A stretch of 64,000 nucleotides of DNA from an uncultured Bacteroides sp. GTDB taxonomy: Bacteria > Bacteroidota > Bacteroidia > Bacteroidales > Bacteroidaceae. A program made the position numbers and the translations under genes. This document shows positions 44,103 through 53,322 of this stretch, one piece after another; position 1 is the first letter of the stretch, and every line of letters begins with the position of its first letter. Under the pieces are notes generated by a model, which ran no database searches, had not been told where the DNA came from, and was given only the letters and a program-made list of their open reading frames with translations. The stretch lies in contig CALUOR010000007.1 in assembly GCA_944322285.1 (NCBI GenBank), positions 37,696-101,695 of the forward strand, in the 5' to 3' direction.

Positions 44103-47100
44103 ATGGAGAATGATTTTCTGAAGAAGACTCCGGGGCGACGGGTACTGTTCTCAGCCGCCTTGCTTGCTTCGTTGTGTGTGGGAAGTCCGCAATTCTCGTA
44201 TGCTGCGACTGAAAATGTACAGACGGTGATGCAGAACGGTACGGTGAAAGGCCGGATTGTAGACGGAACGGGTGAACCGGTTATTGGTGCCAGTGTGCAG
44301 GTAAAAGGTTCCGGTACAGGTGTCATTTCGGACATTGACGGTAACTTTACGTTGAGCAATGTTTCGAGTGATGCGGTGTTAGTTATTTCTTACGTGGGTT
44401 ATCAGACGCAAGAAATCAAAGTGGCAGGAAAACCTTTCCTGGATATTACGATGAAGGAAGATACGGAGATGCTGGATGAAGTAGTTGTTGTAGGTTATGG
44501 TACACAGAAGAAAGCTACGCTGACCGGTTCGGTTGCTTCCGTAGGCGGTGATGTGTTGGAGAGTCGTCCAGTATCGAATACCGCTATCGGTTTGCAAGGA
44601 CAAGTGCCGGGCTTGACTATTACCCGTACAACGGCCCGTCCCGGTAACGAAGACATGAGTATCCAGATTCGTGGTGCTTCGTCTATCAATGATGTAGAAC
44701 CTTTGATTATCATTGATGGGGTGCCCGCTATCAGCGCTACGGAGTTCAGTTCGTTGAACCCCAATGACATTGAAAACATTTCAGTTTTGAAGGACGCTTC
44801 TGCCGCCATCTATGGTGCGCGTGCTGCCGGTGGTGTTATTTTGGTGACGACTAAGAAAGGCAAAGCCGGTGAGAAGATTAAAGTGACGTATAACGGTATG
44901 TTGACCGCCAACACACCTGCCAACATGATTCCGTTGGCCAATATGCGTACTTGGGCCAATGCATTGGTAGACGCTTCTTACCAAGATTATGTACAGTCCG
45001 ATGGGAAAGGAGGTGAAATCATCACTCAGCGTTATTGGAATGGCCAGTGGTGGTTCCAGACGCTTGAAGAGAATGGTAAGCAGGCACCCGCCAACGCCAC
45101 CTATGCTGTGAACGGAATGGAGAACTATCTGTTGATAGACAAGATGGCGGTGAATCAGGATTTTGATTGGGTGGATTCAGGCGGTGTGCTTCATCATTTC
45201 AGCGATAACAACTGGCTGGATTTGATTTACGGCACTACGCTTTCCACGCAACACAACTTGAGTGTACAAGGCTCCAGTGAGCGTGCCCGCTGGATGGCTT
45301 CTATCGGTTATGCCAACGACCGTTCTGTCATTACGGCAGTTTATGATGGTGCCAAGAAGTACACGGCCCGTATGAATGTGGACTTTGACATTACCAAATG
45401 GTTGACGTTGAACACCAACATGTCCTATAGCAACCGCTATGTGAAAGGTCCGCGTGATGGTTTGGATGGCAATAACTCCGGTATGTATGACTGTCCGGCA
45501 GGTCCGGCTTATACACCTTCCGGTGAGTTCTATGATTATTATGTAAGCGGTCGTTCTCCTTTGTCGGCCATGAAAGCCGGTGGTGTGAAAAATCAGGAGT
45601 TTGAGACGTTCCGTTACTCCAATACCTTGAAAGCTACGATTACCGACTTCTTGGATGTAACCGGTTCGTGGGCGTTTATCAAAAATAACAATGTGGAGAC
45701 TGAAACCAAGACTTCTTATAATGTAGGGTATTGGGACGGTAGCCAGACGGTTGTAGTCAACCAACAGAAGGATACGTACGTAAAAGAGCGCATCCAGCGT
45801 ACGTTCTATGAGAATTATCTGTTGCAATTGAACTATCATCACACCTTTGGCGAGGCACACAACACGGCAGCCATGGTCGGTGTGAATGCCGAACGTAATA
45901 CATATAAGAATGTAACGGCCCAACGCAACGGATTGCTGTACGATGATCTGTTCGACTTGAACACCGGTTCGTCCGATCCTACTCAGCAGAAAATTGAAGG
46001 CGGTTCTCATCAGGACGGTTTGGTTTCCTACCTGGCCCGTCTGAACTACGACTATGCAGGAAAATACATGATAGAGGCGTTAGGACGTCGTGACGGTACT
46101 TCCAAGTTCCATCCGGATTACCGCTGGAGCAACTTTGGTACGGTAAGTGCCGGTTGGAGAATTTCGGAAGAGAATTTCATGAAAGAAAATCTTCCTTGGC
46201 TGAATAACTTGAAGCTTCGCGGTTCGTATGGTGTAACCGGTGGTGCGGTGACAAGTTTGGGATATTATGACTACCTGGCCACCATGAACACAACAGGTAC
46301 GTACTACTTCAATAACGGATTAGCTTCACAAGCTTATTTGGGCAATATGACCGACTACTCACGTACGTGGGAAAAGTTGCGTAATTTGAACATCGGTATT
46401 GACTTTGCAGTACTGAATGGACGTTTAAGCGGTAGCTTCGATTGGTATAAGAAGAATAATGACAACATGTTGGTGGCCCTGACCTATCCCGATGTATTGG
46501 GCGCGACAGCTCCGGCTACAAACAACGCCAAGCTGCGTGTGAAAGGTTGGGAAGCACAATTGAACTGGAACGATAAAGTAGGTGACGTGGAATATTGGGT
46601 ATCAGCATCTTTGGCCGACTCTCGCTCCATGGTGACGGAATATAGCGGTACGGATGTGTGGACGGCCGGTATGGTGGAAGTGCGCGAGGGTTATCCGTTA
46701 AATTCTCTGTTCGTCTACAAGACAGACGGTTACTTTACTTCTTACGAAGAGATTGCGGCTTACTACGAACAATATGCCAACTGCACAGGAGGTAACGCAT
46801 TGGGAAAAGTGCCTCAAAATGATGAAAAACTGAAGTTGCGTCCCGGCGACCGTAAAAAGATTCTTATTCTTGACCCCGCCAACGATACTACCGGAGGTAA
46901 GGGTAACACCGGTTCGGGCGACGTTTACTATTACGGCGATGTAGACCCGCACTTCATGTTCGGCTTGAACCTTGGTGCTAAGTGGAAAAACTTTGATTTC
47001 TCAGCATTCATTCAAGGTGTAGGCCAACACTATCTGATTCGTGGTGGATGGGGTAGCAATGCCGGTATGAACATGTGTGCTTTCTATCGCAATTACAACA

Positions 47101-47447
47101 ACATTCTGGACACGCAGCTCGACACATGGACGTGGGACAATCAGGATGCCGAATACGCCCGCTTGTCTTTGGAGAATAGCAAGAATGACTGGAACATGAA
47201 CAACAACGATTCGTCCATTCAAAACGGTTGGTACGGACGTTTGAAGAACATTACCATCGGTTACACGCTTCCGAAGAGTCTGCTGACGAAATGGAACATC
47301 GAGAAAATCCGAATCTATTTCTCCGGTGACAACGTGACTGAGATAACCGGTCTGACCGATGGTTACGACCCTGAAAAGAGTACGGCTGCCCGTACCTCAC
47401 TGCCTTTCAACCGCAGCTGGACGTTAGGTGTGGATGTGACATTTTAA
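44103..47447 (+). CDS. susC: SusC/RagA-type TonB-dependent transporter
   Basis: The product is 1114 residues from the ATG at 44103 (MENDFLKKTPGRRVL); upstream in-frame codons to 44037 precede the signal peptide. Signal peptide ends near S-Y-A-A. Carboxypeptidase-D-like domain about 47-118 (G-T-V-K-G-R-I-V-D, V-I-G-A-S-V). TonB box region M-L-D-E-V-V-V-V-G-Y-G-T-Q-K-K (123-137). Plug with I-R-G-A-S-S-I-N-D-V-E-P-L-I-I-I-D-G-V-P. A 22-strand barrel ending W-T-L-G-V-D-V-T-F. It imports oligosaccharides across the outer membrane with the SusD lipoprotein encoded 33 bp downstream. It has no STN domain. Confidence 0.95.
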   Translation: MENDFLKKTPGRRVLFSAALLASLCVGSPQFSYAATENVQTVMQNGTVKGRIVDGTGEPVIGASVQVKGSGTGVISDIDGNFTLSNVSSDAVLVISYVGYQTQEIKVAGKPFLDITMKEDTEMLDEVVVVGYGTQKKATLTGSVASVGGDVLESRPVSNTAIGLQGQVPGLTITRTTARPGNEDMSIQIRGASSINDVEPLIIIDGVPAISATEFSSLNPNDIENISVLKDASAAIYGARAAGGVILVTTKKGKAGEKIKVTYNGMLTANTPANMIPLANMRTWANALVDASYQDYVQSDGKGGEIITQRYWNGQWWFQTLEENGKQAPANATYAVNGMENYLLIDKMAVNQDFDWVDSGGVLHHFSDNNWLDLIYGTTLSTQHNLSVQGSSERARWMASIGYANDRSVITAVYDGAKKYTARMNVDFDITKWLTLNTNMSYSNRYVKGPRDGLDGNNSGMYDCPAGPAYTPSGEFYDYYVSGRSPLSAMKAGGVKNQEFETFRYSNTLKATITDFLDVTGSWAFIKNNNVETETKTSYNVGYWDGSQTVVVNQQKDTYVKERIQRTFYENYLLQLNYHHTFGEAHNTAAMVGVNAERNTYKNVTAQRNGLLYDDLFDLNTGSSDPTQQKIEGGSHQDGLVSYLARLNYDYAGKYMIEALGRRDGTSKFHPDYRWSNFGTVSAGWRISEENFMKENLPWLNNLKLRGSYGVTGGAVTSLGYYDYLATMNTTGTYYFNNGLASQAYLGNMTDYSRTWEKLRNLNIGIDFAVLNGRLSGSFDWYKKNNDNMLVALTYPDVLGATAPATNNAKLRVKGWEAQLNWNDKVGDVEYWVSASLADSRSMVTEYSGTDVWTAGMVEVREGYPLNSLFVYKTDGYFTSYEEIAAYYEQYANCTGGNALGKVPQNDEKLKLRPGDRKKILILDPANDTTGGKGNTGSGDVYYYGDVDPHFMFGLNLGAKWKNFDFSAFIQGVGQHYLIRGGWGSNAGMNMCAFYRNYNNILDTQLDTWTWDNQDAEYARLSLENSKNDWNMNNNDSSIQNGWYGRLKNITIGYTLPKSLLTKWNIEKIRIYFSGDNVTEITGLTDGYDPEKSTAARTSLPFNRSWTLGVDVTF

Positions 47448-47480
47448 ATAGGTAGAATCACGATATAACAATTGAAGAAT

Positions 47481-49430
47481 ATGAAAAGACATACATTGTT
47501 CATAGGCGGTATCGCCTTGATGTTGGCCGCTACATCATGTTCGGATTACTTCCTGGACTTGGAGCCAACCGATACGCAGACCGAAGCCAACTATTACCAG
47601 ACGGCCGCGCAGTTTGAAGCGGCAGCCAACAGTACATATAGTTTTTACGGCTTTAAAGATGTAAAAGAGAAAGTAAATGGGGTAGATTATACGCACACGA
47701 TATACAATACTTGGGATAATGGCTCGGATATCGGCGGACTGAACGATGCCACGAAAGGTACGCTGGCCGCCCAGCAAAAAGACGAGTATTGGGGATTGTG
47801 TTATGCCAAGATACGTAAGTGTAATGTGGTGATAGATAAGGCAGCGGCTTATACAGGCAGTGAAGACATCAGCGCTTCGGTAGCCACGGCTAAATTCTTC
47901 CGTGCATACCAGTATTTTTGGTTGTTGCAACGTTTCGGTGGTGTGCCTTTGGTATTAACCCAACTCTCTACTGAGTCAGAAGAACTGTACGCGCCGCGTA
48001 ATTCCCGCTATGAGGTTGTAAGCCAAATTCTTTCCGATTTGACGGATGCCATTCAAGACTTACCTGATGAGTCGGACTACAGTGGACGTGTGACCCGTCA
48101 GGGAGCACAAGCGTTCAAAGCCCGTGTCCTGCTTTTCGAAGGTACGTGGGAGAAATACGTGCAGGAAACTACAGATGGTGACGGTACAACTTCCGGTGCC
48201 GGTTCTGTGAAACCTGCCGGTTATCCTTCTGTGACAGACATGTTGACGGAAGCCGCAGACTTGGCCGATGCGGTGATTGCTTCTCAGAAATATACTTTGT
48301 GGAGTGCTGAAGGGACACCTTACGAACCGATTGCTTATAACTATCTGTTTAATTTGGAAGACGAGAACACCAATCCCATGGGCTGGCAGAAAGATGCTAA
48401 CAAAGAGTTTATCCTGCAAATCTGTCATGACCCTATCAGCAACAAGATTGCCAAGAACATTACACACTCTTATGGATTGACCGGTGCTACGGCTATTGGA
48501 GGTGGTATTCCTTTGAAGTGGATGCTGATGGTGCCATGTACAACGGATGGTTTGCCCTATTTCTATTCGAAGGATTACAAGGGCTTTAATAAAATGACGG
48601 ATATCTATGATAACCGTGACTATCGCTTGACGTCTACAGTTGTAATTCCCGGACAGACTTATTATATCATGGGTGTGAATGGTGCGGATGCTTCCACGTA
48701 TGCTTTGGCTGATTATGTAACGAAGTTTGATTTCCCTAGTGGTTGTATACCTTTATATCCTCAAATCACTAGTACAGGTCCTACTGGCTTTGCCAGTCGT
48801 AAGATGACTTCTGAACGGAAAGACTATCAAGATACGGATGAGGCATACAACTATCCGGTGCTTCGTTTGGCCGAGGTTTACCTGATTTATGCGGAAGCTA
48901 AATGTGAATTGGGCAATGGAACGATTTCGGATGCCGATTTGGATAAATCCATCAACGTGTTACATCGTCGTGGCGGTTCTGCTCCTATTTACAATTCATC
49001 CATAGCGCAAGCCAATGCCAACTATGCGGCCAATACAGGCAAGGCAGGCAATCTGACCATGTTGGAGTTGATTCGCAACGAACGTGCCGTAGAGCTTCGT
49101 TGTGAAAACGCTCGTCCGTTCGATTTGTTGCGTTGGGGAATTGCTGAAGATGTGATGAAGCACAACATGCTGGGCATCGTAGTGAAGAATCCTGATGGAA
49201 CCGACACCGAGATTGTAAACTTTACCTATGAGGTAAACGGCACGCAACAAATCTGCTGGTCGGACGTGGCCGCTGCTGCATACGGTTACGAAACGTTGGA
49301 CGATGGCTCGCAGGCTTACATCACTGTGCCTGAGTCACAAGTGAACATGAACCGTCACAACTATCTGTACCCAATACCTTTGGCGCAGATACAACTGAAT
49401 CCTGCCTTGTTGCAGAATCCGGGCTATTGA
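47481..49430 (+). CDS. susD: SusD/RagB-type nutrient-binding surface lipoprotein
   Basis: The product is 649 residues from the ATG at 47481 (MKRHTLFIGGIALML). Lipobox A-T-S-C (Cys20), then S-D-Y-F-L-D-L-E-P-T-D, the typical SusD start. The TPR-like helical part carries F-F-R-A-Y-Q-Y-F-W-L-L-Q-R-F-G-G-V-P-L-V, and the C-terminal part R-N-E-R-A-V-E-L-R-C-E-N-A-R-P-F-D-L-L-R-W. SusD lids its SusC partner and binds glycan. Specificity cannot be read from sequence. A strong terminator follows. Confidence 0.95.
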   Translation: MKRHTLFIGGIALMLAATSCSDYFLDLEPTDTQTEANYYQTAAQFEAAANSTYSFYGFKDVKEKVNGVDYTHTIYNTWDNGSDIGGLNDATKGTLAAQQKDEYWGLCYAKIRKCNVVIDKAAAYTGSEDISASVATAKFFRAYQYFWLLQRFGGVPLVLTQLSTESEELYAPRNSRYEVVSQILSDLTDAIQDLPDESDYSGRVTRQGAQAFKARVLLFEGTWEKYVQETTDGDGTTSGAGSVKPAGYPSVTDMLTEAADLADAVIASQKYTLWSAEGTPYEPIAYNYLFNLEDENTNPMGWQKDANKEFILQICHDPISNKIAKNITHSYGLTGATAIGGGIPLKWMLMVPCTTDGLPYFYSKDYKGFNKMTDIYDNRDYRLTSTVVIPGQTYYIMGVNGADASTYALADYVTKFDFPSGCIPLYPQITSTGPTGFASRKMTSERKDYQDTDEAYNYPVLRLAEVYLIYAEAKCELGNGTISDADLDKSINVLHRRGGSAPIYNSSIAQANANYAANTGKAGNLTMLELIRNERAVELRCENARPFDLLRWGIAEDVMKHNMLGIVVKNPDGTDTEIVNFTYEVNGTQQICWSDVAAAAYGYETLDDGSQAYITVPESQVNMNRHNYLYPIPLAQIQLNPALLQNPGY

Positions 49431-49452
49431 TGGTTGCAGGATAACTAAATAG

Positions 49453-49500
49453 TGCAAAAGTCTCCGTTTGTCCAAAGACAGGCGGGGACTTTCTTTTGCA
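49453..49500 (+). terminator. Terminator after susD
   Basis: TGCAAAAGTCTCCG (49453-49466) pairs with CGGGGACTTTCTTTTGCA (49483-49500), a stem of about 14 bp with T-rich right arm. It separates susCD from the broken DUF1703 gene. Confidence 0.75.
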
Positions 49501-49529
49501 TTAATGTTTCTATTCTCCTATAAAATCAC

Positions 49530-49537
49530 TATTTTTG
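49530..49537 (+). promoter_or_regulatory. -7 element of the second DUF1703 gene
   Basis: TATTTTTG matches TAnnTTTG, 26 bp before the ATG at 49563; a TTTC at about 49507 could be the -33 part. Confidence 0.45.
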
Positions 49538-49562
49538 TACGGTAATCAATAAAAGGGAACTT

Positions 49563-51031
49563 ATGGCACAGCTCACACGCAAAAGATATCCGGTAGGACT
49601 GCAGACTTTCTCCGAACTGCGGGAGAAAAACTATGTGTACATAGACAAGACGGCGTATGTCTACGAAATGGCGCACGCTGACGCGAAATATCTGTTTCTA
49701 AGCCGTCCGCGGCGTTTTGGCAAATCGCTGCTTACCAGCACGCTCCGCAGTTACTTTGAGGGACGAAAGGAACTATTTGAAGGACTTGCCATTGAACAAC
49801 TGGAAACGGAATGGACCGCTTATCCGGTGCTGCATTTTGACATGAGTACGGCAAAACATGTCGGAGAAAAACAGTTAGTGGAAGAAATAAACGGGAAACT
49901 GGTTGAATATGAGAAGATATACGGGCGGGACGAAAGCCATGTTAATTTGAACCAACGTATGGAAGGGCTTATAAAACATGCATACGAACAAATCGGGGAA
50001 CAGGTTGTTGTCCTCATCGATGAATACGATGCCCCGTTGTTGGACGTGATGCACGAGGAAGAGAACCTGCCCGTCCTGCGCAACGTGATGCGCAACTTCT
50101 ACAGTCCGCTAAAGGCTTGCGACCCTTACTTGCGTTTTGTATTCCTGACCGGCATCACCAAATTCTCCCAACTCAGCATCTTCAGCGAACTGAACAACAT
50201 TCAGAATATCAGCATGGATGAAGCTTTCGATGCTGTTTGCGGTATCACGGAAGAAGAAATGCGGACACAAATGGATGCACCTTTGGAACTTTTCTCCCAA
50301 AAGCTGAATATTAGTAAGGAGGCTATGTTGGAAAAGTTGAAAGAGAATTATGATGGGTATCATTTCACCTGGCCGTCCCCTGACATCTATAATCCGTACA
50401 GTCTGATGAATGCTTTTAGTAAAGGTAAGATAGACTCTTATTGGTTCGGTAGCGGTACGCCCACTTACCTGATAGAGATGTTGCGTAAGTACGGCATGAC
50501 TCCTATCCAGTTAGGCGGAGAAATGAAAGCCGGTAAGGAGGAATTCGATGCGCCGACAGAACGGTTGACCAGTGTGGTGCCGTTGTTGTATCAAAGTGGC
50601 TATATTACTATCAAAGATGGAAATCCTTGGATGGAGATGTACACGCTTGGCATTCCGAACCGGGAGGTACGTATCGGACTGATGAAGAGTTTGGTTCCGT
50701 ATTATCTTACACCCAATACGTTTGAAACATCTTCGGCTTTGATAAGAATGACGGAAAGCTTGTATAAAGACGATATGGAAGCATGTACACGGATGTGGAA
50801 GTTCGCACGTCACAAGGTCGAATAGACGTGGTAATGCGTACTCCCTCTACCTTATATATTATAGAACTGAAACTGGACAAGGGTGCCGACACAGCCATGC
50901 GACAGATTGATTTGAAGCAGTATCCCGAACGTTTTGCCCTCAGCAATTTGCCGATGGTAAAAGTTGGTATTAACTTCGACTCCGAACGGCGTACGCTGAC
51001 AGATTGGATTATTAAAAGAGAAAATAAATAG
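49563..51031 (+). pseudogene. DUF1703 AAA-ATPase/nuclease, disrupted by internal deletion and frameshift
   Basis: The N-terminal frame (49563-50825) encodes the AAA-ATPase domain: F-L-S-R-P-R-R-F-G-K-S, V-V-V-L-I-D-E-Y-D-A-P-L-L. It ends with unrelated residues (K-F-A-R-H-K-V-E). The C-terminal nuclease-like domain (S-Q-G-R-I-D-V-V-M-R-T, I-I-E-L-K-L) continues in another frame from about 50783 to 51031. Compared with 41609-43147, about 30-35 residues around the junction near 50780 are missing, so a deletion of roughly 100 bp not divisible by three broke the gene. The first part may still be translated. Confidence 0.8.
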
Positions 51032-51039
51032 AATATAAA

Positions 51040-51876
51040 ATGAATCTACAGACCATGTTTAATAACTTAAGAACTTATATTAGTTTATGGGTGATGTTAC
51101 TACTGACATCAGTCGCATTTGCCCAGCAAAAGAATGATTCTATTCATATTCTTTTCATCGGAAATAGTTATACGTATTATCATGATTTACCGCAAATGGT
51201 GCAGTCGATTGCTGCTAATGTTGCTTTGGATTTCCGTATGAAGATTGCCTATCAAGCTTATACTCCCGGAGGCTGTACATTTAAAAGGCATTTGCAACAA
51301 CCGGAAGAAATAGCGGCTATTCGGGAAGGGAACTGGGACTATGTTGTGCTGCAGGAGCAAAGTGCACTTCCTGCCATGCCTACTGAAGTGGTGCAACGTG
51401 AAACCTATCCATACGCCCGCCAGTTAGATAGTCTGGTGCATGTCTATAATCCACAAGCTCGTGTCATTTTTTATATGACCTGGGGGCATAAGGATGGTTG
51501 CCAAGAAACTCCGGAACACTATCCGCTTATCTCCACCTACCAAGGAATGCAGCACCGTCTCATTACAAGTTATCTGGAAATGACTTATCAGAATGATGCA
51601 TGGTGCGCTCCGGTAGGCATGGTATGGCAGAAAGTACGTAACGAACGGCCTTACCAGACATTGTATTGGCCTGACCGTAGCCATCCTTCCGTCTTGGGAA
51701 CTTATATAGCGGCTAACACTATTTTCGCGACTTTCTTTCAAAAACCTTATCAGACCACTTTTACCGCCGGACTGGATGCGGAATTAGCAGAATATGTACA
51801 GCAGACTGTTCAGCAAATCGTGCTGGAAAATCGGAAACTGTTGAACTTGCCACTTCCTGAAAAGAATGCCTTATAG
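51040..51876 (+). CDS. Secreted SGNH/GDSL-type hydrolase
   Basis: The product is 278 residues with a signal peptide ending at A-F-A-Q (about 29). SGNH block I is I-G-N-S-Y-T (Ser43 as nucleophile). Block V is W-P-D-R-S-H-P-S, with Asp and His spaced as in the family. Y-V-V-L-Q-E-Q-S-A is the middle block. These enzymes remove acetyl or other ester groups from polysaccharides; here it would strip acetyl groups so that glycosidases can act. It begins eight bases after the broken DUF1703 gene. Ester specificity unknown. Confidence 0.85.
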   Translation: MNLQTMFNNLRTYISLWVMLLLTSVAFAQQKNDSIHILFIGNSYTYYHDLPQMVQSIAANVALDFRMKIAYQAYTPGGCTFKRHLQQPEEIAAIREGNWDYVVLQEQSALPAMPTEVVQRETYPYARQLDSLVHVYNPQARVIFYMTWGHKDGCQETPEHYPLISTYQGMQHRLITSYLEMTYQNDAWCAPVGMVWQKVRNERPYQTLYWPDRSHPSVLGTYIAANTIFATFFQKPYQTTFTAGLDAELAEYVQQTVQQIVLENRKLLNLPLPEKNAL

Positions 51877-51924
51877 GAATGCTATCATCATTTCATTTAT
51901 CTTCTTTTTATTCCCATTAAATCT

Positions 51925-52003
51925 CCTTTGTTTGCACGATTACTAATCCTTTGTCTGTACGATTACTAATTGTGCGGTCGAAGAATTAGTGTTCGTGCAA
52001 AGG
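51925..52003. repeat. Direct and inverted repeat cluster
   Basis: Two tandem 23-bp copies (51925-51947 and 51948-51970) begin CCTTTG and end ACGATTACTAAT, differing at two positions. A third, shorter copy lies inverted at 51985-52003 (ATTAGTGTTCGTGCAAAGG). It lies in the 262-bp gap between the SGNH and GH43 genes; the rest of the gap shows only an AT-rich leader. Confidence 0.6.
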
Positions 52004-52138
52004 AAACTATTGTGTTGACGTCAGTATAAAAAGACGTGCAAATAAAAAAATCTCATTAGCTTTAGGTAGATTTCTTGTCTTAAACGTATGTTATTATAAA
52101 ATCATGAATTTGTTGTAATATCAAAAAGTAATAGACAT

Positions 52139-53296
52139 ATGAAAAAATGTTTTTTCGCAGTAAGTTTGGTAGCATGGATACTATGTCTACCTTTAGAGGC
52201 ACAAAACGGGAATAAGGGAAGTCGATTAAATTCTTTCACCCCCGGCACCATTTGGAAAGACAATAACGGAGTACATATCAACGCGCATGGAGGCGGCATC
52301 CTCTATCAGGAAGAAACCTATTATTGGTTTGGAGAACATAAGACGGAAGGCCGGGGTGGCAATGTGGCTCAAGTGGGCGTACATTGTTATTCTTCTACAG
52401 ATTTATACAACTGGACAGACCGGGGCATAGCTCTTTCGGTCAGCGATGACCCTGCGAGTGATATTGAGAAAGGTTGTATTCTAGAAAGGCCGAAAGTAAT
52501 CTATAACAAGAAAACGGGGAAGTATGTCATGTGGTTTCATCTGGAGCCGAAAGGCAAAGGCTATGGAGGCGCATTGGTAGGAATAGCCCAGGCAGATGAA
52601 GTAACCGGTCCTTATACATTTATCCGAAGCACGCGTGCCACTCCTAAAAGCTGGCCGGTGAATGTGCTCGACCTACACAAACGTCCGCTCCCTGAAAAAT
52701 ATATGGGAGAAAGAGCGAACTTAGAACCTACTGAACATCCGGACTCGGTGAATACTTTGGGGCGTGATTTCGTGAAAGGACAGCACTCGCGTGACATGAC
52801 CTTGTTTGTAGACGATGACGGCAAGGCTTATCATCTCTGTTCATCGGAATCGAACAGCGTGATACATATTGCGGAACTGACGGATGATTATCTGGACTTT
52901 ACAGGGAAATGGGTACGTGCGTTTGTGGGCAGAAGAATGGAGGCACCCGCCATCTTCAAGAAAGACGGGTTGTACTATTTCATGGGCTCTGGATGCACGG
53001 GATGGAGACCCAATGAGGCACGTTCGGCTGTCGCTCCCTCCATCTGGGGACCTTGGACGGAACTGGGTAATCCGTGTGTGGATGCGGATAAGGAAACAAC
53101 GTATCACTCGCAAAGCACATATTTCCTGCCCGTAGTTGGAAAGGAAGATGCTTTTATCTATATGGGAGACCGCTGGACACCGGAAAATGCCATTGACGGA
53201 CGCTATATCTGGTTGCCAGTAGAATTTAAAGACGGGAAGTTCATTCTGCATTGGTATGACGAATGGGATTTGTCAGTTTTTGACAAAAAAGAATAG
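52139..53296 (+). CDS. GH43-family glycosidase, exo-galactanase-like subgroup
   Basis: The product is 385 residues with a signal peptide ending at E-A-Q (about 22). Five-bladed-propeller GH43 pattern: H-I-N-A-H-G-G-G-I-L-Y near residue 47, Y-Y-W-F-G-E-H-K, I-L-E-R-P-K-V (Glu117), S-R-D-M-T-L-F-V-D-D-D-G-K-A-Y, M-E-A-P-A-I-F (Glu268). The A-H-G-G-G-I start without the usual catalytic-base D is, from family knowledge, typical of GH43 subfamilies 24/34, which include exo-beta-1,3-galactanases. It probably acts on galactan or arabinogalactan chains. It lies 26 bp before the second lyase, same operon. Confidence 0.85.
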   Translation: MKKCFFAVSLVAWILCLPLEAQNGNKGSRLNSFTPGTIWKDNNGVHINAHGGGILYQEETYYWFGEHKTEGRGGNVAQVGVHCYSSTDLYNWTDRGIALSVSDDPASDIEKGCILERPKVIYNKKTGKYVMWFHLEPKGKGYGGALVGIAQADEVTGPYTFIRSTRATPKSWPVNVLDLHKRPLPEKYMGERANLEPTEHPDSVNTLGRDFVKGQHSRDMTLFVDDDGKAYHLCSSESNSVIHIAELTDDYLDFTGKWVRAFVGRRMEAPAIFKKDGLYYFMGSGCTGWRPNEARSAVAPSIWGPWTELGNPCVDADKETTYHSQSTYFLPVVGKEDAFIYMGDRWTPENAIDGRYIWLPVEFKDGKFILHWYDEWDLSVFDKKE

Positions 53297-53322
53297 AGAA
53301 CGAAATAACAACAGAATGGGCT

